Source: Emcibacteraceae bacterium
GTDB taxonomy: Bacteria; Pseudomonadota; Alphaproteobacteria; Sphingomonadales; Emcibacteraceae
Direction of reading: 5' to 3'
Assembly (NCBI GenBank): GCA_028281625.1
Contig: JANQJN010000079.1
Location: 1 to 60,510, forward strand
Length of the DNA stretch: 60,510 bases
A program made the translations under genes and the position numbers. The stretch's first letter is position 1, and each line of letters starts with the position of its first letter. Positions 47,610 to 58,098 of the stretch are shown piece after piece. The notes beneath the pieces were generated by a model. It was not told the DNA's origin and did not search any database. It saw only the letters and a list, made by a program, of their open reading frames with translations.

Positions 47610-49391
47610 TTACCCGTCTTCGGCTTCGATCAGGATTTTATTGTAGGTTCGAAGCAAAATATGGTGCGACAGCACACCAACGATTTTCGCCTCATCATCA
47701 TCTGATAATACAGCTATGCGGTCTTCCCCTGTTTGTTTAAACAGGTAATTTGCCTGTTCGAGCGTATCGCTGGGAGAAAGATGGAATGTTTGCTTGCGAC
47801 ATATCAAACCAGCGTTTAATTCTTCGGCCGCGACGTCCTTTTGAAAAGCCTCGCGAAGTTCGCCAAGTGTAATGATGCCTTTAATCAGGAAGTTATCGTC
47901 CAAAACAAACAGATTATTATATCGCTGGTTGATGATCAGTTCCCGGACCCGTTCAAGATCCGTTTCTTCGCCAACCACGGCAAAGTCCTGTTTCATCATT
48001 TTACGTACCTGAATTTGTCGACTTTGTTGTTTTGCGCGACTGCCTTCCATGTCACGTCCAATGCGTTTGAGTTGCAGGTGGAAGAAGGAAGAACTCTTTA
48101 AAAAATGAGTGGTCACAAGGTTTGCAACAACCACGGCGGCCATCAAAGCAAGAGTGATCTGATAATCACCCGTCAGCTCAAATATAATCAGGATTGTCGA
48201 AATTGGCGCGCCGAGAATGGCTGACGAGACTGCGCCCATCCCAACAATGGCGTAAAGGCCATTGCTGCTGGCAAGTTCCGGAAAGGCTTGAGTTGCGACC
48301 CAGCCGAAGGTGCTGCCAACAACTGCCCCAAGAAGGATCGCCGGGCTAAAGATTCCAGATCCATAACGAAATGCGAGACAAATTGAGGTGGCGGCAATTT
48401 TGGCAATAATCAGGATAACCAACAAATCAATGGCAATTATGCTTTTAAGGGCGGCGTCCGTGGTACCATACCCCGCTCCCAATATATAAGGACAGAAAAT
48501 AGCAATCAGACCAACTGCGAGCCCCCCAATAGGCGGCCTTGCCCATCCAGGAATTGGTAGTTTGTTGGCAATGCCTTCGGTATAAAAAATGCTTCGTATC
48601 ATGATGATCGCCACGAGCGCGCTGACCATACCCAGCATAAGAAAAGCTGGAAACTCAAGAAAACTGACGATTTCATAATCTGGAATGATAAAAGCCGGAT
48701 AATCACCAAAATGGATTCGTGAAATAATCGCGGCCGTTACCGACGATATAACGATCGGCGCAAAGGCGTGCAGTGCATAATGACCAAGCACCACTTCGAG
48801 CGCAAAAAATACCCCTGCGATTGGGGCGTTAAAGGATGCCGATATAGCGGCGGCAATGCCGCAGCCAAAGAGCATGCGGCACATTTTCTGAGATAAATGA
48901 AGCCTGCTTGAAACCCAGGAAGAAAGCGTTGCACCCAAGTGAACAACAGGTCCTTCGCGACCAGCACCTGACCCGGTACCAAGGGCAACTGCCGCTGTTA
49001 CGGCGCTGAATATTCCGTCCTTTAAAGGCATTTTAGTATTGTTGTAACTGTTCGCTTGCATGACTTCTGCGATGGCGCCAGCTTTTTTATCGCCCATAAA
49101 AAAGAAGTAAATGAGAGTGATGATCAGGCCACCTGATACTGTGGAGCCAAGAATTTGCCACCACTCCAGCGTATCCACAAATTCAAAGATGTTCTCCTCA
49201 AATTCACCAAGGGCGATCGCTTGAGTAAAATGGATGAGGTAGCGAAATGCAATGGCTGCGAGCGCGACAATTGCCCCCACAAATACGGCCAGTAGAATGC
49301 CAACTGTCTTATCGTGAACATTGATATAGTTTCTAAGGCGAATTTGATTTTGAATGAACTGGCGCCTGATTTTTCCCTGTTTTTCCCGCAT
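47610..49391 (-). CDS. ClC-family chloride channel/transporter with C-terminal CBS pair
   Basis: 593 residues: a transmembrane ClC core (about 30-440) and two CBS domains (about 465-590) that usually sense nucleotides. The gating glutamate E146 sits in GREGP, and YGSGIFSPAILLGA supplies the other selectivity loop. Two departures are visible. The proton-glutamate position of E. coli ClcA (second Glu of IIEEM) is Val200 (FFALEVV), as in ClC channels. The N-terminal GSGIP selectivity loop reads KAGAIAEVM, without the central Ser. It may therefore be channel-like rather than a Cl-/H+ antiporter. Upstream of uvrD on the same strand. Confidence 0.9.
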   Translation of the reverse strand: MREKQGKIRRQFIQNQIRLRNYINVHDKTVGILLAVFVGAIVALAAIAFRYLIHFTQAIALGEFEENIFEFVDTLEWWQILGSTVSGGLIITLIYFFFMGDKKAGAIAEVMQANSYNNTKMPLKDGIFSAVTAAVALGTGSGAGREGPVVHLGATLSSWVSSRLHLSQKMCRMLFGCGIAAAISASFNAPIAGVFFALEVVLGHYALHAFAPIVISSVTAAIISRIHFGDYPAFIIPDYEIVSFLEFPAFLMLGMVSALVAIIMIRSIFYTEGIANKLPIPGWARPPIGGLAVGLIAIFCPYILGAGYGTTDAALKSIIAIDLLVILIIAKIAATSICLAFRYGSGIFSPAILLGAVVGSTFGWVATQAFPELASSNGLYAIVGMGAVSSAILGAPISTILIIFELTGDYQITLALMAAVVVANLVTTHFLKSSSFFHLQLKRIGRDMEGSRAKQQSRQIQVRKMMKQDFAVVGEETDLERVRELIINQRYNNLFVLDDNFLIKGIITLGELREAFQKDVAAEELNAGLICRKQTFHLSPSDTLEQANYLFKQTGEDRIAVLSDDDEAKIVGVLSHHILLRTYNKILIEAEDG

Positions 49392-49540
49392 ATATCAGAT
49401 TTTATTGATCAATTTTCGATTTTCTAGTCTTTTTTCATTATTTATTGACCTATTATTGCCACTATTATGACGTTATGTATAATTAAACGGAACGGGTATC
49501 GTTTTGAGTTATCATTTTTTTGGGGCATAGGCGGAGAAAA

Positions 49541-52500
49541 ATGAAAAAAATAGGCATTGGCGCCGGCATAATATTTATTCTCCTGATCGGCAGTGCATTG
49601 GTGGTGCCGAGTTTTCTTGATTGGAATCAGTATAAATCCCAAGTGGTTACGACGGCCTCTAATTTAAGTGGTCGCACCGTAGCAATTAACGGCGATTTGT
49701 CGCTGTCTGTTTTACCGTCTCCTTCATTCTCTGCGGAAGATGTCAGTGTTTCAAATGTGGAAGGCGGTCAAGCCGCAAACTTTATTACTCTGCAATCGGT
49801 GGATGTGAATGTGGCGTTCTTTCCGCTTCTGCGCGGTGAGGTACAGGTCACCAAGTTTATTTTGGTTGAGCCCAATATCGCGATAGAGATTGACGAGAAT
49901 GGTCGCGGCAACTGGGAATTTGGCAGCGAAGAAGATGCGCAAGATGCCAGCGGCTCATCCACTGATTATAGTTTTGATCAGTTTCAAATCGAAAATGGTC
50001 AGATCAGCTATCAGGATTTGACCAGCGGTACTCAGGAACTGGTGCGCATGATAAATGCGGATGTTTCCATCGACAGTCTTCAGGGTCCGTTCGAAGTTGG
50101 AGGAAATGCTCGTTATAAAAATCTTCCGGTGTCACTCGATCTTATGGTTGGAACCATTAGAGAAGGGCGTAAAATACCGATTAACATGACTGCAGGACTG
50201 CTTGATGATGACGTTCAGATAAAATTTGTTGGTGGTTATTTGCCCGATGATATTTCACCGCAAGCAGATGGAAAAATTAATCTGGATGCCGACGAAGTGG
50301 GAGACGTCTTTCTCGCGCTGTCCTTGCTTGACCCCGAAAATACCAGCCAGAACGGCCCGGAATATAATCAGCCTATTTCGTTAGAAACTACTATGGCCTA
50401 TGGCGGCGAAGCGATAAATGTGTCCGCATTTGATTTTGAAATGGGCGAAAGTCGCGGCTCAGGAAACCTCAAGGCAACATTTGGCGATCTAACCCGTTTT
50501 GATGGCGAGCTGACGGTGAATAGCTTTAATCTGGACAGTTTTTTGCCCACATTCGAAGAGGCAGAAGCTGACCAACAAGAAGGTGCGAAAGAAAACAATG
50601 AAACTGACTATAGTTTCCTTAATGAAATTGAAGGTTCCTTCCTGTTTAAGCTAGGAGCACTGCAATATAATGAAAAGATCGCCAGTCAGATGGAACTTGA
50701 AGTCAATGCGGCCGATGGCGCGCTGGATCTCACAAATGCCCGGTTAAACATGCCCGGTGGCTCAGATCTTTCCTTGCGAGGGAATTTCAGCGCTCCGCAA
50801 AATAAGCCGTTCTTCAATTCCAATCTCAGTTTGAATTCTGGAAATTTTCGTGCCTTTTTGGACTGGCTTAAAGTTGATACCTCAACCATCCCGCAGGGAC
50901 GCCTTACCCGATTTGCTTATAGCGGTGGTTTACAGGTAGTACCTGAAATGGTGCAGCTCTATAATATGGACGGTAGCCTAGATACTTTCAGATTTTCTGG
51001 TGGCTTGTCTTATGCCATTCAGGATCGACCTGCCATGGGGCTTGATCTGGCAGTCTCCAATTTGAATATCGACAATTATATCGAGCAAACGGAAGAAGAA
51101 ACTGATTATAAGTCCTCGGTGGCGGTACTCGCTGATTTTGATGCGAATTATCAAATTGATTTATCAAATGTAACAGTTCAAGGGGTTACGGTGAATAAGG
51201 TTGGCCTTAATGGTGAGCTGTTTAATGGAGCCCTAAATGCCAAGAGCATTGTGATTGAAAATTACGCAGGTTTTGATGTGAATGGCTCATTGATTGGGAA
51301 TAATTTGGCGGATAACCCACAATTTGAGACATCCTTTAATACGACAGCCGCATCGCTTGTGCCGCTTCAACGCGCCTATAGATTTCAAACTGAATTTGAT
51401 ATTTCAGAAGTTGGCGCAGTTGCCGTCAACGGCCGTATGAATGGAAACTTTGAACAGATTAATGTGGATTTAAAATCGACCATTGGCAGCACCAAGGCAG
51501 ATGTGAAAGGAGAAGTGAGGAGCGCAACACTTACTCAGCTACCCAACATTGGTAGCGTTGATTTGGAACTTATTGCGTCAAGTCCAAGTCTTTCCAGTTT
51601 GATTGATCAATTTGATTTGCCACTTACCAAAGCGTCGGCCAATGATGACAGGCCGTTTGCAGTAACCACCAGTATAAAAGGCAACACAGAACTGATGGAC
51701 GTTGACGGCAGTTGGACGGTGGCTGGCGGAACAATTGGCTTAAAAGGGCGCACAAATCTTCAGGAAAATGAAGTGTCGTCTTTCGATCTTGCTGTAAATT
51801 TGGATAGTGCAGATATGAGAGAATTCGTTCGCGGTCTTGGAACAGATTTTAGACCATCTAATCCGGAGCTCGGGCCATTACAACTTACTATGGCAGCATC
51901 TGGTAACATGAGCGACGTCACTCTTAGCAATATTGTGGGTACGGTGGGGCCCACAAAATTAACTGGATCGGGCAAACTTGGGGCAATGGATGCTGCTGTG
52001 GAAGAAGGTGAAAAGAAAACATTCGACTTCGATCTGGTGCTGGATACTGTTCCGGTCGCGCAGTTCATGGAAACCTCTGCGGAAGTGTCTGAAGAAGATG
52101 AATGGGGTAACTGGAGCCGCGAGCCTATGGAGCTTGGTGCTCTTGAAGAATATGATGGTCGGGCCAGCATCACAGCCAATTTGATTAACTATGAACAGTA
52201 TAATTTTGAAAACCCGCGCTTCGAAGCAGTGGTTCAGAATGGTGTGCTGAATATCAGTAACTTTACCGGAAAGCTCTTTGGTGGTGATGTAATGGTCGCG
52301 GGAACCTTCAGCAGTCAGGGTGATCTTGATATGAACATGTCGCTGGCAAACGCCACTCTTACAGACGCCACAAACAGCTTTGCCGGCATTAGTCCAGTTT
52401 CCGGAACGTTTGATATGGACCAAAAATTCACCGGTAAGGGAATGAGCCAGCATGAGCTTATATCTTCACTTAGCGGTGATGGAACTGTAACAGCGTCACC

Positions 52501-53194
52501 CGGGATCATTCATGGCATAGATATTCCGGAAATTAGCGAACGCTTAGAAGGATTAAGCAATCAGACAGGCTTACTTAACCTTCTCACCAGCGCTCTAAAT
52601 GGTGGTCAGACACCCTATGATGGCGGGTCGAGTATGATTACCACCTCTAACGGTAATATCAAGCTTACCCCCTTCGATGTGAAGATGTTAGGCGCCGAAA
52701 GCGCAGTGGATATGGGGATTAACCTTGCTCAGTGGCAAATGAATTTATCAGGTGATATGTCACTCGTAGATCATCCGGACGCGCCACCCATCGGCATCAG
52801 TGTACTGGGTGATCTTCATGATCCTGAAATTGCTTTTAACACCAGTCAGCTTGAAGGCTATGTCGGTGAGAAGATTGCTGCGAGCCTGCTTCAGAATATG
52901 GTTGAGGGTACTGGCGGCATAGGCGATCTGTTTGGCGGAATCCCCGGTGCGCCAGGCGCGCAAGGTGGCACAATGCCACCAGACGGCGAGCCAGCACCCG
53001 AACAGGGAACAGTAACAACAAGACCGCTTGACGATATTTTTGGCCCTCCGCCCGCTCAACCACCCGAGCCAGCCGCCGAGGAACCAACGCCAGCTGAAGA
53101 AACTGAGCAAGCCGAGCCTGAATCCGTAGAGGAGCTTGGTACACGACTGCTTGAACGATTGTTCCAGCAGCCAGCCCCGCCACCGGAGAATTAA
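49541..53194 (+). CDS. AsmA-family envelope protein
   Basis: A 1217-residue protein. An N-terminal signal anchor (about 3-24), then an AsmA N-terminal domain beginning FLDWNQYKSQVVTTASNLSGRT split by strands, a very long beta-rich middle, and an AsmA_2-type C-terminal domain (about 800-1140) with ISPVSGTFDMDQKFTGKG. The family forms lipid-transfer bridges or influences outer-membrane biogenesis. The last about 90 residues are Pro/Glu-rich and probably disordered. The ATG at 49541 has a GGAG site; 49520 is in frame but unlikely. Interlocks by TTAA with the next gene. Confidence 0.88.
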   Translation: MKKIGIGAGIIFILLIGSALVVPSFLDWNQYKSQVVTTASNLSGRTVAINGDLSLSVLPSPSFSAEDVSVSNVEGGQAANFITLQSVDVNVAFFPLLRGEVQVTKFILVEPNIAIEIDENGRGNWEFGSEEDAQDASGSSTDYSFDQFQIENGQISYQDLTSGTQELVRMINADVSIDSLQGPFEVGGNARYKNLPVSLDLMVGTIREGRKIPINMTAGLLDDDVQIKFVGGYLPDDISPQADGKINLDADEVGDVFLALSLLDPENTSQNGPEYNQPISLETTMAYGGEAINVSAFDFEMGESRGSGNLKATFGDLTRFDGELTVNSFNLDSFLPTFEEAEADQQEGAKENNETDYSFLNEIEGSFLFKLGALQYNEKIASQMELEVNAADGALDLTNARLNMPGGSDLSLRGNFSAPQNKPFFNSNLSLNSGNFRAFLDWLKVDTSTIPQGRLTRFAYSGGLQVVPEMVQLYNMDGSLDTFRFSGGLSYAIQDRPAMGLDLAVSNLNIDNYIEQTEEETDYKSSVAVLADFDANYQIDLSNVTVQGVTVNKVGLNGELFNGALNAKSIVIENYAGFDVNGSLIGNNLADNPQFETSFNTTAASLVPLQRAYRFQTEFDISEVGAVAVNGRMNGNFEQINVDLKSTIGSTKADVKGEVRSATLTQLPNIGSVDLELIASSPSLSSLIDQFDLPLTKASANDDRPFAVTTSIKGNTELMDVDGSWTVAGGTIGLKGRTNLQENEVSSFDLAVNLDSADMREFVRGLGTDFRPSNPELGPLQLTMAASGNMSDVTLSNIVGTVGPTKLTGSGKLGAMDAAVEEGEKKTFDFDLVLDTVPVAQFMETSAEVSEEDEWGNWSREPMELGALEEYDGRASITANLINYEQYNFENPRFEAVVQNGVLNISNFTGKLFGGDVMVAGTFSSQGDLDMNMSLANATLTDATNSFAGISPVSGTFDMDQKFTGKGMSQHELISSLSGDGTVTASPGIIHGIDIPEISERLEGLSNQTGLLNLLTSALNGGQTPYDGGSSMITTSNGNIKLTPFDVKMLGAESAVDMGINLAQWQMNLSGDMSLVDHPDAPPIGISVLGDLHDPEIAFNTSQLEGYVGEKIAASLLQNMVEGTGGIGDLFGGIPGAPGAQGGTMPPDGEPAPEQGTVTTRPLDDIFGPPPAQPPEPAAEEPTPAEETEQAEPESVEELGTRLLERLFQQPAPPPEN

Positions 53195-53409
53195 GGAGAA
53201 ATTCTTTTTAAAATGTAGACGCGGATCGCGCTGCTTAAGTTGGTGGTGCGCGCTGCGTCTATTTCGGTAATAAGTGCCTTGAGGCTTTTTTTGTCGGCCT
53301 TGGCAATCTCTTTGAGTTTTTCCCAAAAGATGTTTTCCAGCGTGATACTGGTCTGATGGCCGGCGATGACGACGGAGTGTTTTTTCAAAGTGTCATCATC
53401 GCTGTTCAT
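53191..53409 (-). CDS. Small ribbon-helix-helix protein
   Basis: 72 residues resembling the RHH_4-type group: a strand with HSVVIAGHQTSITLE, then two helices (FWEKLKEIAKAD, SLKALITEIDAAR) and NLSSAIRVYIL. Such proteins are putative DNA-binding regulators; the target is unknown. It starts eight bases after the fumarase stop and is probably cotranscribed with sspB and the fumarase gene. Confidence 0.8.
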   Translation of the reverse strand: MNSDDDTLKKHSVVIAGHQTSITLENIFWEKLKEIAKADKKSLKALITEIDAARTTNLSSAIRVYILKRISP

Positions 53410-53417
53410 GAGAATAT

Positions 53418-55028
53418 CTAAAGCTGCTTAAAGAAGTCGTTACCCTTGTCATCAACAATGATAAAGGCCGGGAAGTCCTTTACATCAATTTTCCAGACCG
53501 CTTCCATGCCGAAATCTTCAAAATCCAATACTTCCACTTTAGTGATGTTGTTCTTGGCAAGGATCGCTGCCGGACCACCAATGGAGCCTAGATAAAAGCC
53601 ACCATTTTTCGCGCAGGCATCAGTGACCTGTTTACTGCGGTTTCCTTTGGCGAGCATGATCATGCTGCCACCCTGCTGCTGGAAGACATCCACGTAACTG
53701 TCCATGCGTCCGGCTGTGGTCGGACCAAAGGAACCAGAGGCATAACCTTCCGGTGTTTTGGCGGGCCCCGCATAATAAACAATATGATTTTTTAGATAAT
53801 CGGGCATCGGCTCACCCGCTTCCAGTTTCTTGAGTATTGCCGCATGGGCAAGATCGCGCGCCACAACAATTGTACCGGTAAGTGAAAGTCTGGTGCGGAT
53901 AGGATATTGACTTAAATCGGCAAGCACTTCATTCATTGGGCGGTTAAGATCAATATTAACCACGGTATCGCTGAGTTTATCCTCACTCACGTCTGGCATA
54001 AAGCGAGCCGGGTTTGTCTCCAACTGCTCAATGAAGATACCATCTTTAGTGATTTTTGCCTTTGCCTGTCTGTCGGCCGAGCAAGAAACGCCGATACCGA
54101 TGGGAACTGAAGCACCGTGTCGGGGCATGCGCACAACACGTACATCGTGACAGAAATATTTCCCTCCAAACTGTGCCCCTATATCGAATTGTTGCGTCAT
54201 CTTAAGCACTTTTTCTTCAATTTCCGGGCAGCGGATGGCTTGGCCATAGTCACTGCCCTCCGTGGGCAGGGTATCGAGGTAATGGGTGCTGGTCAGTTTC
54301 ACCGTTTTAAGGTTCTGCTCAGCGCTAAGGCCACCAACTACGATCGCCAGATGGTATGGAGGGCAGGCGGCGGTGCCGAGTGTTTTTAGTTTTTCATCCA
54401 GAAATTCCATTAGCTTGTCTTCGCGAAGAACCGCGGGCGTTTGCTGGAATAGAAATGTTTTGTTGGCGCTGCCGCCACCCTTGGCGACAAACAAGAAGTG
54501 ATACTCATTTCCTTCAGTAGCGTATATATCGACCTGTGCCGGACCATTGGTCTTTGTGTTGGCTTCTTCAAACATGCTTTTTGGTGCGAGCTGTGAATAG
54601 CGCAGATTGGTTCCCGTGTAAGTATCAATGACACCTTGGTTCACAGCTTCAGCATCATCACCGTCAGTCCAGACATATTGGCCTTTTTTACCCATTACAA
54701 TACCAGTACCAGTATCCTGACATCCAGGTAGGACCATACCAGCAGCAATGTTGGCGTTTTTAAGTAACTCTGTCGCTACAAAACGGTCATTATCCGATGC
54801 TTCATCGTCTTCAAGAATTTTAGCGAGTTTTGCCAGATGCGTTGGACGCAGCAAATGAGCAATATCTTTCATTGCCTCAGCAGTCAGCAGGCGGATGCCT
54901 TCAGGATCGACTTTCAGAATTTCTTTGCCGTCAACCTCTATTGTTGAAACATAATCAGATGTAATTTTTCTGTAGACCGTATCGCTTTCACCTAGCGTAT
55001 ACATGTCGGTATAGTTTGCGGATGTCAT
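53418..55028 (-). CDS. fumA: Fumarate hydratase class I ([4Fe-4S])
   Basis: Interconverts fumarate and malate in the TCA cycle with an oxygen-sensitive [4Fe-4S] cluster. Three cluster cysteines are visible: C103 ([10 protein letters not shown]), one in AACPPYH (near 217) and one in [14 protein letters not shown] (near 313). The C-terminal beta domain (from about 350) has [13 protein letters not shown]. 536 residues, fused alpha/beta type. Follows sspB by 26 bases. Confidence 0.96.
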   Translation of the reverse strand: MTSANYTDMYTLGESDTVYRKITSDYVSTIEVDGKEILKVDPEGIRLLTAEAMKDIAHLLRPTHLAKLAKILEDDEASDNDRFVATELLKNANIAAGMVLPGCQDTGTGIVMGKKGQYVWTDGDDAEAVNQGVIDTYTGTNLRYSQLAPKSMFEEANTKTNGPAQVDIYATEGNEYHFLFVAKGGGSANKTFLFQQTPAVLREDKLMEFLDEKLKTLGTAACPPYHLAIVVGGLSAEQNLKTVKLTSTHYLDTLPTEGSDYGQAIRCPEIEEKVLKMTQQFDIGAQFGGKYFCHDVRVVRMPRHGASVPIGIGVSCSADRQAKAKITKDGIFIEQLETNPARFMPDVSEDKLSDTVVNIDLNRPMNEVLADLSQYPIRTRLSLTGTIVVARDLAHAAILKKLEAGEPMPDYLKNHIVYYAGPAKTPEGYASGSFGPTTAGRMDSYVDVFQQQGGSMIMLAKGNRSKQVTDACAKNGGFYLGSIGGPAAILAKNNITKVEVLDFEDFGMEAVWKIDVKDFPAFIIVDDKGNDFFKQL

Positions 55029-55054
55029 GGAGTATTGTCCAGAAAATTGGGGTT

Positions 55055-55537
55055 TTATTTTTTCTTTCTAAAATTGTCGAGCGCGACAATATTATCTTTT
55101 TCGACCACTTCTTCGCCGGTATCAAGATCTTCCTGTTTTGGCGGTAGTTCCTCAGTATCAGCAACTTCAATGGTTGTTTCCACTTCAGAATTAAAGTGAA
55201 GGCCAAAATCAACACTTGGATCGAAGAAACCGAGCAGGCTGTCAAACGGAATACGAAGATGCTCTTTATTGCGGTTAAAGCTCAAGGAAATTCCAAAATA
55301 GGCGTCAGATACTTTTAGGTCCCAGAATTGATTCTGAAGCACGATGGTCATATCTTCTTCATAGCGTTCTTTAAGATACTTTGGAATAACAACATCGGGA
55401 TGAGTCGTTTGAAAGGTAATATAGAAATGATGGTCGCCAGGAAGACCGTTTTCGGCGGTATCAATAAGAATATCTCGAACAACACCAATAAGTGCAGATT
55501 GGACCATTTCGTCGTATTGTATAATACTATCAGTCAT
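55055..55537 (-). CDS. sspB: ClpXP adaptor SspB, alphaproteobacterial type
   Basis: Adaptor that delivers ssrA-tagged proteins to ClpXP. 160 residues: a compact tag-binding domain (about 1-125), an acidic flexible linker ([21 protein letters not shown]) divided over about 20 residues, and a C-terminal ClpX-binding tail [12 protein letters not shown]. It lies about 100 bases downstream of the tmRNA gene on the same strand, so the adaptor is coupled in the genome to its tag source. Precedes fumarase. Confidence 0.92.
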   Translation of the reverse strand: MTDSIIQYDEMVQSALIGVVRDILIDTAENGLPGDHHFYITFQTTHPDVVIPKYLKERYEEDMTIVLQNQFWDLKVSDAYFGISLSFNRNKEHLRIPFDSLLGFFDPSVDFGLHFNSEVETTIEVADTEELPPKQEDLDTGEEVVEKDNIVALDNFRKKK

Positions 55538-55637
55538 TTACCTCAACTTCTCCCGTTCCGACTCCGATTTTTCCAAATTATAGCGGCAAGATGATTATGG
55601 TGCCAGACATTTTAGGGGTTCACCCAAAACCGGTAAT

Positions 55638-55920
55638 AAAAAAGTGGTGGGCTTCTGTTGCTAGGTGCCCACCGAACCCCGCGTAGCTAAGCCTATTAAG
55701 CTGCTACAGCAAATGCTTCGTTATCGTTTGCATTTGTAAAAAATGATCCGTCACAGCGGTATCATACTGGGCAAAAGCTATATCTTTATTGCGCACGTCG
55801 ATCCTATTTCGCCCCCATAATCAAAGATTTAAGAGAATGGTGGAGGCGCCGGGTACTGCCCCCGGGTCCGATACGTTTATTCCATATATCAGTTTATTGC
55901 CATAGTCGGTTGCCCGACGG
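55638..55920 (-). ncRNA. ssrA: Two-piece (circularly permuted) tmRNA
   Basis: tmRNA rescues stalled ribosomes. In transcript order (minus strand) the acceptor piece comes first: about 55918 down to 55838, opening with hairpin GTCGG/CCGAC and ending CGCCTCCACCA. After a spacer of about 21 bases the coding piece starts with GGGGGCG (55816-55810), which pairs with CGCCTCC of the acceptor end over seven base pairs with one G.U. The tag frame is at 55731-55696. The coding piece ends in a GGTGGGC/GCCCACC stem followed by six Ts (55643-55638). Permutation with two mature pieces is a feature of alphaproteobacteria. Exact processing sites are estimated. Confidence 0.95.
55696..55731 (-). other. tmRNA proteolysis tag reading frame
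   Basis: Eleven codons plus TAA give ANDNEAFAVAA. The ANDN start and VAA end match alphaproteobacterial tags recognised by SspB and ClpX respectively. The resume codon is taken as GCA by analogy. Confidence 0.9.
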
Positions 55921-56016
55921 TTTATATATAGTGCAGATGGGTTAAAATTTAAATAGATTTGCGAGAATTTTTGTGCGATCTATGTAAACTGTTACAATTC
56001 ATTAAGATGGGTATCG

Positions 56017-56811
56017 ATGAAACAATATCTTGATCTCGCGCGGCGTATTCGCGACGAAGGCACCACCAAAGGAGACCGCACCGGCACCGGCACCAAAAGC
56101 GTTTTTGGTCACCAGATGCGATTTAATCTGGAAGATGGTTTTCCCATGGTCACTACCAAAAAGCTCCATTTAAAATCAATAATTCACGAACTGCTGTGGT
56201 TTATTGCCGGCGATACCAATATCAAATATTTAAAAGACAATGGTGTGCGAATCTGGGACGAATGGGCCGACGAAAATGGCGATCTGGGCCCGGTTTATGG
56301 TCATCAATGGCGGTCCTGGCCGACACCGAATGGCGATACGGTTGATCAGATTACAAACCTGATTGAGATGATCAATAATAACCCTGACAGCCGCCGTCTG
56401 ATTGTCAGCGCCTGGAATGTCGCGGATGTGGATCATATGGCGCTGCCGCCGTGTCATTGCCTGTTTCAGTTTTGGGTGGCGGATGGCAAGCTTAGTTGTC
56501 AGCTTTATCAAAGAAGCGCGGACGTGTTCCTGGGCGTACCGTTTAATATTGCTTCCTACGCGCTGCTTACCATGATGATTGCGCAGGTGTGTGATTTGGG
56601 TGTTGGGGATTTTGTCCATACTTTTGGCGATGCGCATCTTTATCTTAATCATATGGAACAGATCGATCTTCAGCTAAGTCGCGATCCAAAACCACTTCCA
56701 ACCATGCATATCAATCCGGATGTAAAAAGTATCTTTGATTTCAAGTTTGAGGATTTTGAACTTCGGGACTATGAAGCTCACCCTCATATCAAGGGTGTGG
56801 TGGCCGTCTAA
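56017..56811 (+). CDS. thyA: Thymidylate synthase
   Basis: Makes dTMP from dUMP with methylene-tetrahydrofolate. Catalytic Cys146 ([12 protein letters not shown]), the dUMP-binding [10 protein letters not shown] and [19 protein letters not shown] are intact; length of 264 equals E. coli ThyA. Divergent from ssrA with about 95 bases between. Its TAA overlaps the folA ATG (TAATG), coupling dTMP synthesis to the reductase that regenerates its cofactor. Confidence 0.98.
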   Translation: MKQYLDLARRIRDEGTTKGDRTGTGTKSVFGHQMRFNLEDGFPMVTTKKLHLKSIIHELLWFIAGDTNIKYLKDNGVRIWDEWADENGDLGPVYGHQWRSWPTPNGDTVDQITNLIEMINNNPDSRRLIVSAWNVADVDHMALPPCHCLFQFWVADGKLSCQLYQRSADVFLGVPFNIASYALLTMMIAQVCDLGVGDFVHTFGDAHLYLNHMEQIDLQLSRDPKPLPTMHINPDVKSIFDFKFEDFELRDYEAHPHIKGVVAV

Positions 56812-57317
56812 TGATTAAGACGTCAATGATTGTTGCAGCGGCTGAAAACGGCATTATTGGTAAAGACAATGATATGCCGTGGAAAATTTCTTCGGATCTT
56901 CAGTATTTTAAAAAAGTGACTATGCACAAGCCCGTGATAATGGGAAGAAAAACCTTCGAAAGTATCGGTAAGCCGCTTCCCGGTCGCACCAACATTGTGA
57001 TTACCCGCGATACCAACTTCACTGCTGAAGGGGTTATCACTGCTCACGGCGTGGATATGGCGCTAGATGTCGCCAAAAGCATGGCGGAAGCCAAGGGACT
57101 AAAGGAAGTCATGGTGATCGGTGGCGCGCAGATTTATGCGCTTTGCCTTCCAGAGACGGACCGTCTTTACCTTACCCGTATCCACGCGGAAATCGCGGGA
57201 GATACATATTTCCCGGAATTAAAGGCTGACGAGTGGTTGGAATACTCCCGAGAAGATCACGTGGCCGGCGAAAAAGACAGCCACGATTATAGTTTTTTGG
57301 TCCTGGATCGGGTTTAA
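56811..57317 (+). CDS. folA: Dihydrofolate reductase
   Basis: Regenerates tetrahydrofolate used by ThyA. ENGIIGKDNDMPWKISSD with the proton-donating Asp29, VIMGRKTFESIGKPLPGRTNIVITRD (split over NADPH-binding loops) and VIGGAQIYAL are diagnostic. 168 residues. Stop interlocks with the SIMPL-domain gene on the other strand (TTAA). Confidence 0.97.
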   Translation: MIKTSMIVAAAENGIIGKDNDMPWKISSDLQYFKKVTMHKPVIMGRKTFESIGKPLPGRTNIVITRDTNFTAEGVITAHGVDMALDVAKSMAEAKGLKEVMVIGGAQIYALCLPETDRLYLTRIHAEIAGDTYFPELKADEWLEYSREDHVAGEKDSHDYSFLVLDRV

Positions 57318-58045
57318 TCCTCAAGACTATAGACCAATGTCACCTGAGCTGTTGTTGTAATCATGCCGGGTTTTATAGGTATATTTAAGTTACCCGCCTG
57401 ACTGGAGTCGATAGCGGCAGCAGCCTCTGTTCTAAGGTTAACGGAATATGGTTGAATTCTATTTATCACCTGAGCTTCCGTTATAGTGCAAACATTGCCA
57501 AGGCTATTTTGCGAAAGATCCGCATAAAGTGTAGCTTTGTGAAATGCCTTTTTGAAGGCAATTTCACGTGCTTGATCTTCCAGTTCAGCTTTTTTTGAAG
57601 AGGAATAATTTATGCTCGAGAACAAGTTCTCGCTTCCTGCCATCACACCATTCATGAGCTCAGTAATATTTTCCAAATCAAAGGTTTTGAAGTAAACGCG
57701 CGAGGTCGCCCTATAGGCGATTATCTCTTGTCTGTTACGAGGATCATATATTGGATTTATGTTTATAGCTTCTGTACGAATATCCCGATCTTCTATGTCG
57801 AGATCTTCCAAAACACCGACAACTTTCTGTAAATTATCAGATAAACCAGCCAGAGCTTCGACTTCAGTGTTCTGCTCACTTTTTACATTTAACATCACTT
57901 CAGCAATATCAGGGACACTTTCAACAACACCTGTCGAAGTCATGGTGATGGTGGGGCCCTGGCACTGCGTTATTTCCTGTGCCTGGCAAGCGGAAATGGT
58001 AAACATACTGGCTAGAAATATGGTTAGAAATTTTGTTTGATTCAT
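57314..58045 (-). CDS. SIMPL-domain (DUF541) exported protein
   Basis: 243 residues. N-terminal signal with FTISAC: either a lipoprotein (Cys about 20) or cleaved after AQA. The mature part is a SIMPL domain, with GVVESVPDIAEVMLNV, IRTEAININPIYD and YRATSRVYF motifs. Periplasmic SIMPL proteins have been tied to oxidative stress protection in E. coli, with no known activity. The ATG at 58045 has a GGAGG site six bases before; the extended frame from 58057 includes that site and is rejected. Confidence 0.87.
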   Translation of the reverse strand: MNQTKFLTIFLASMFTISACQAQEITQCQGPTITMTSTGVVESVPDIAEVMLNVKSEQNTEVEALAGLSDNLQKVVGVLEDLDIEDRDIRTEAININPIYDPRNRQEIIAYRATSRVYFKTFDLENITELMNGVMAGSENLFSSINYSSSKKAELEDQAREIAFKKAFHKATLYADLSQNSLGNVCTITEAQVINRIQPYSVNLRTEAAAAIDSSQAGNLNIPIKPGMITTTAQVTLVYSLED

Positions 58046-58098
58046 TTTGTCCTCCATAATTTCCCTAAATTCAGTGGTACGTCTCGATCATGTCATTT

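Noticed and set aside
55838-55918. tRNA-like 3' end (CCA) that could be called a tRNA gene
   Set aside because: No anticodon arm; it pairs with the 5' end of the tmRNA coding piece and is the tmRNA acceptor piece.
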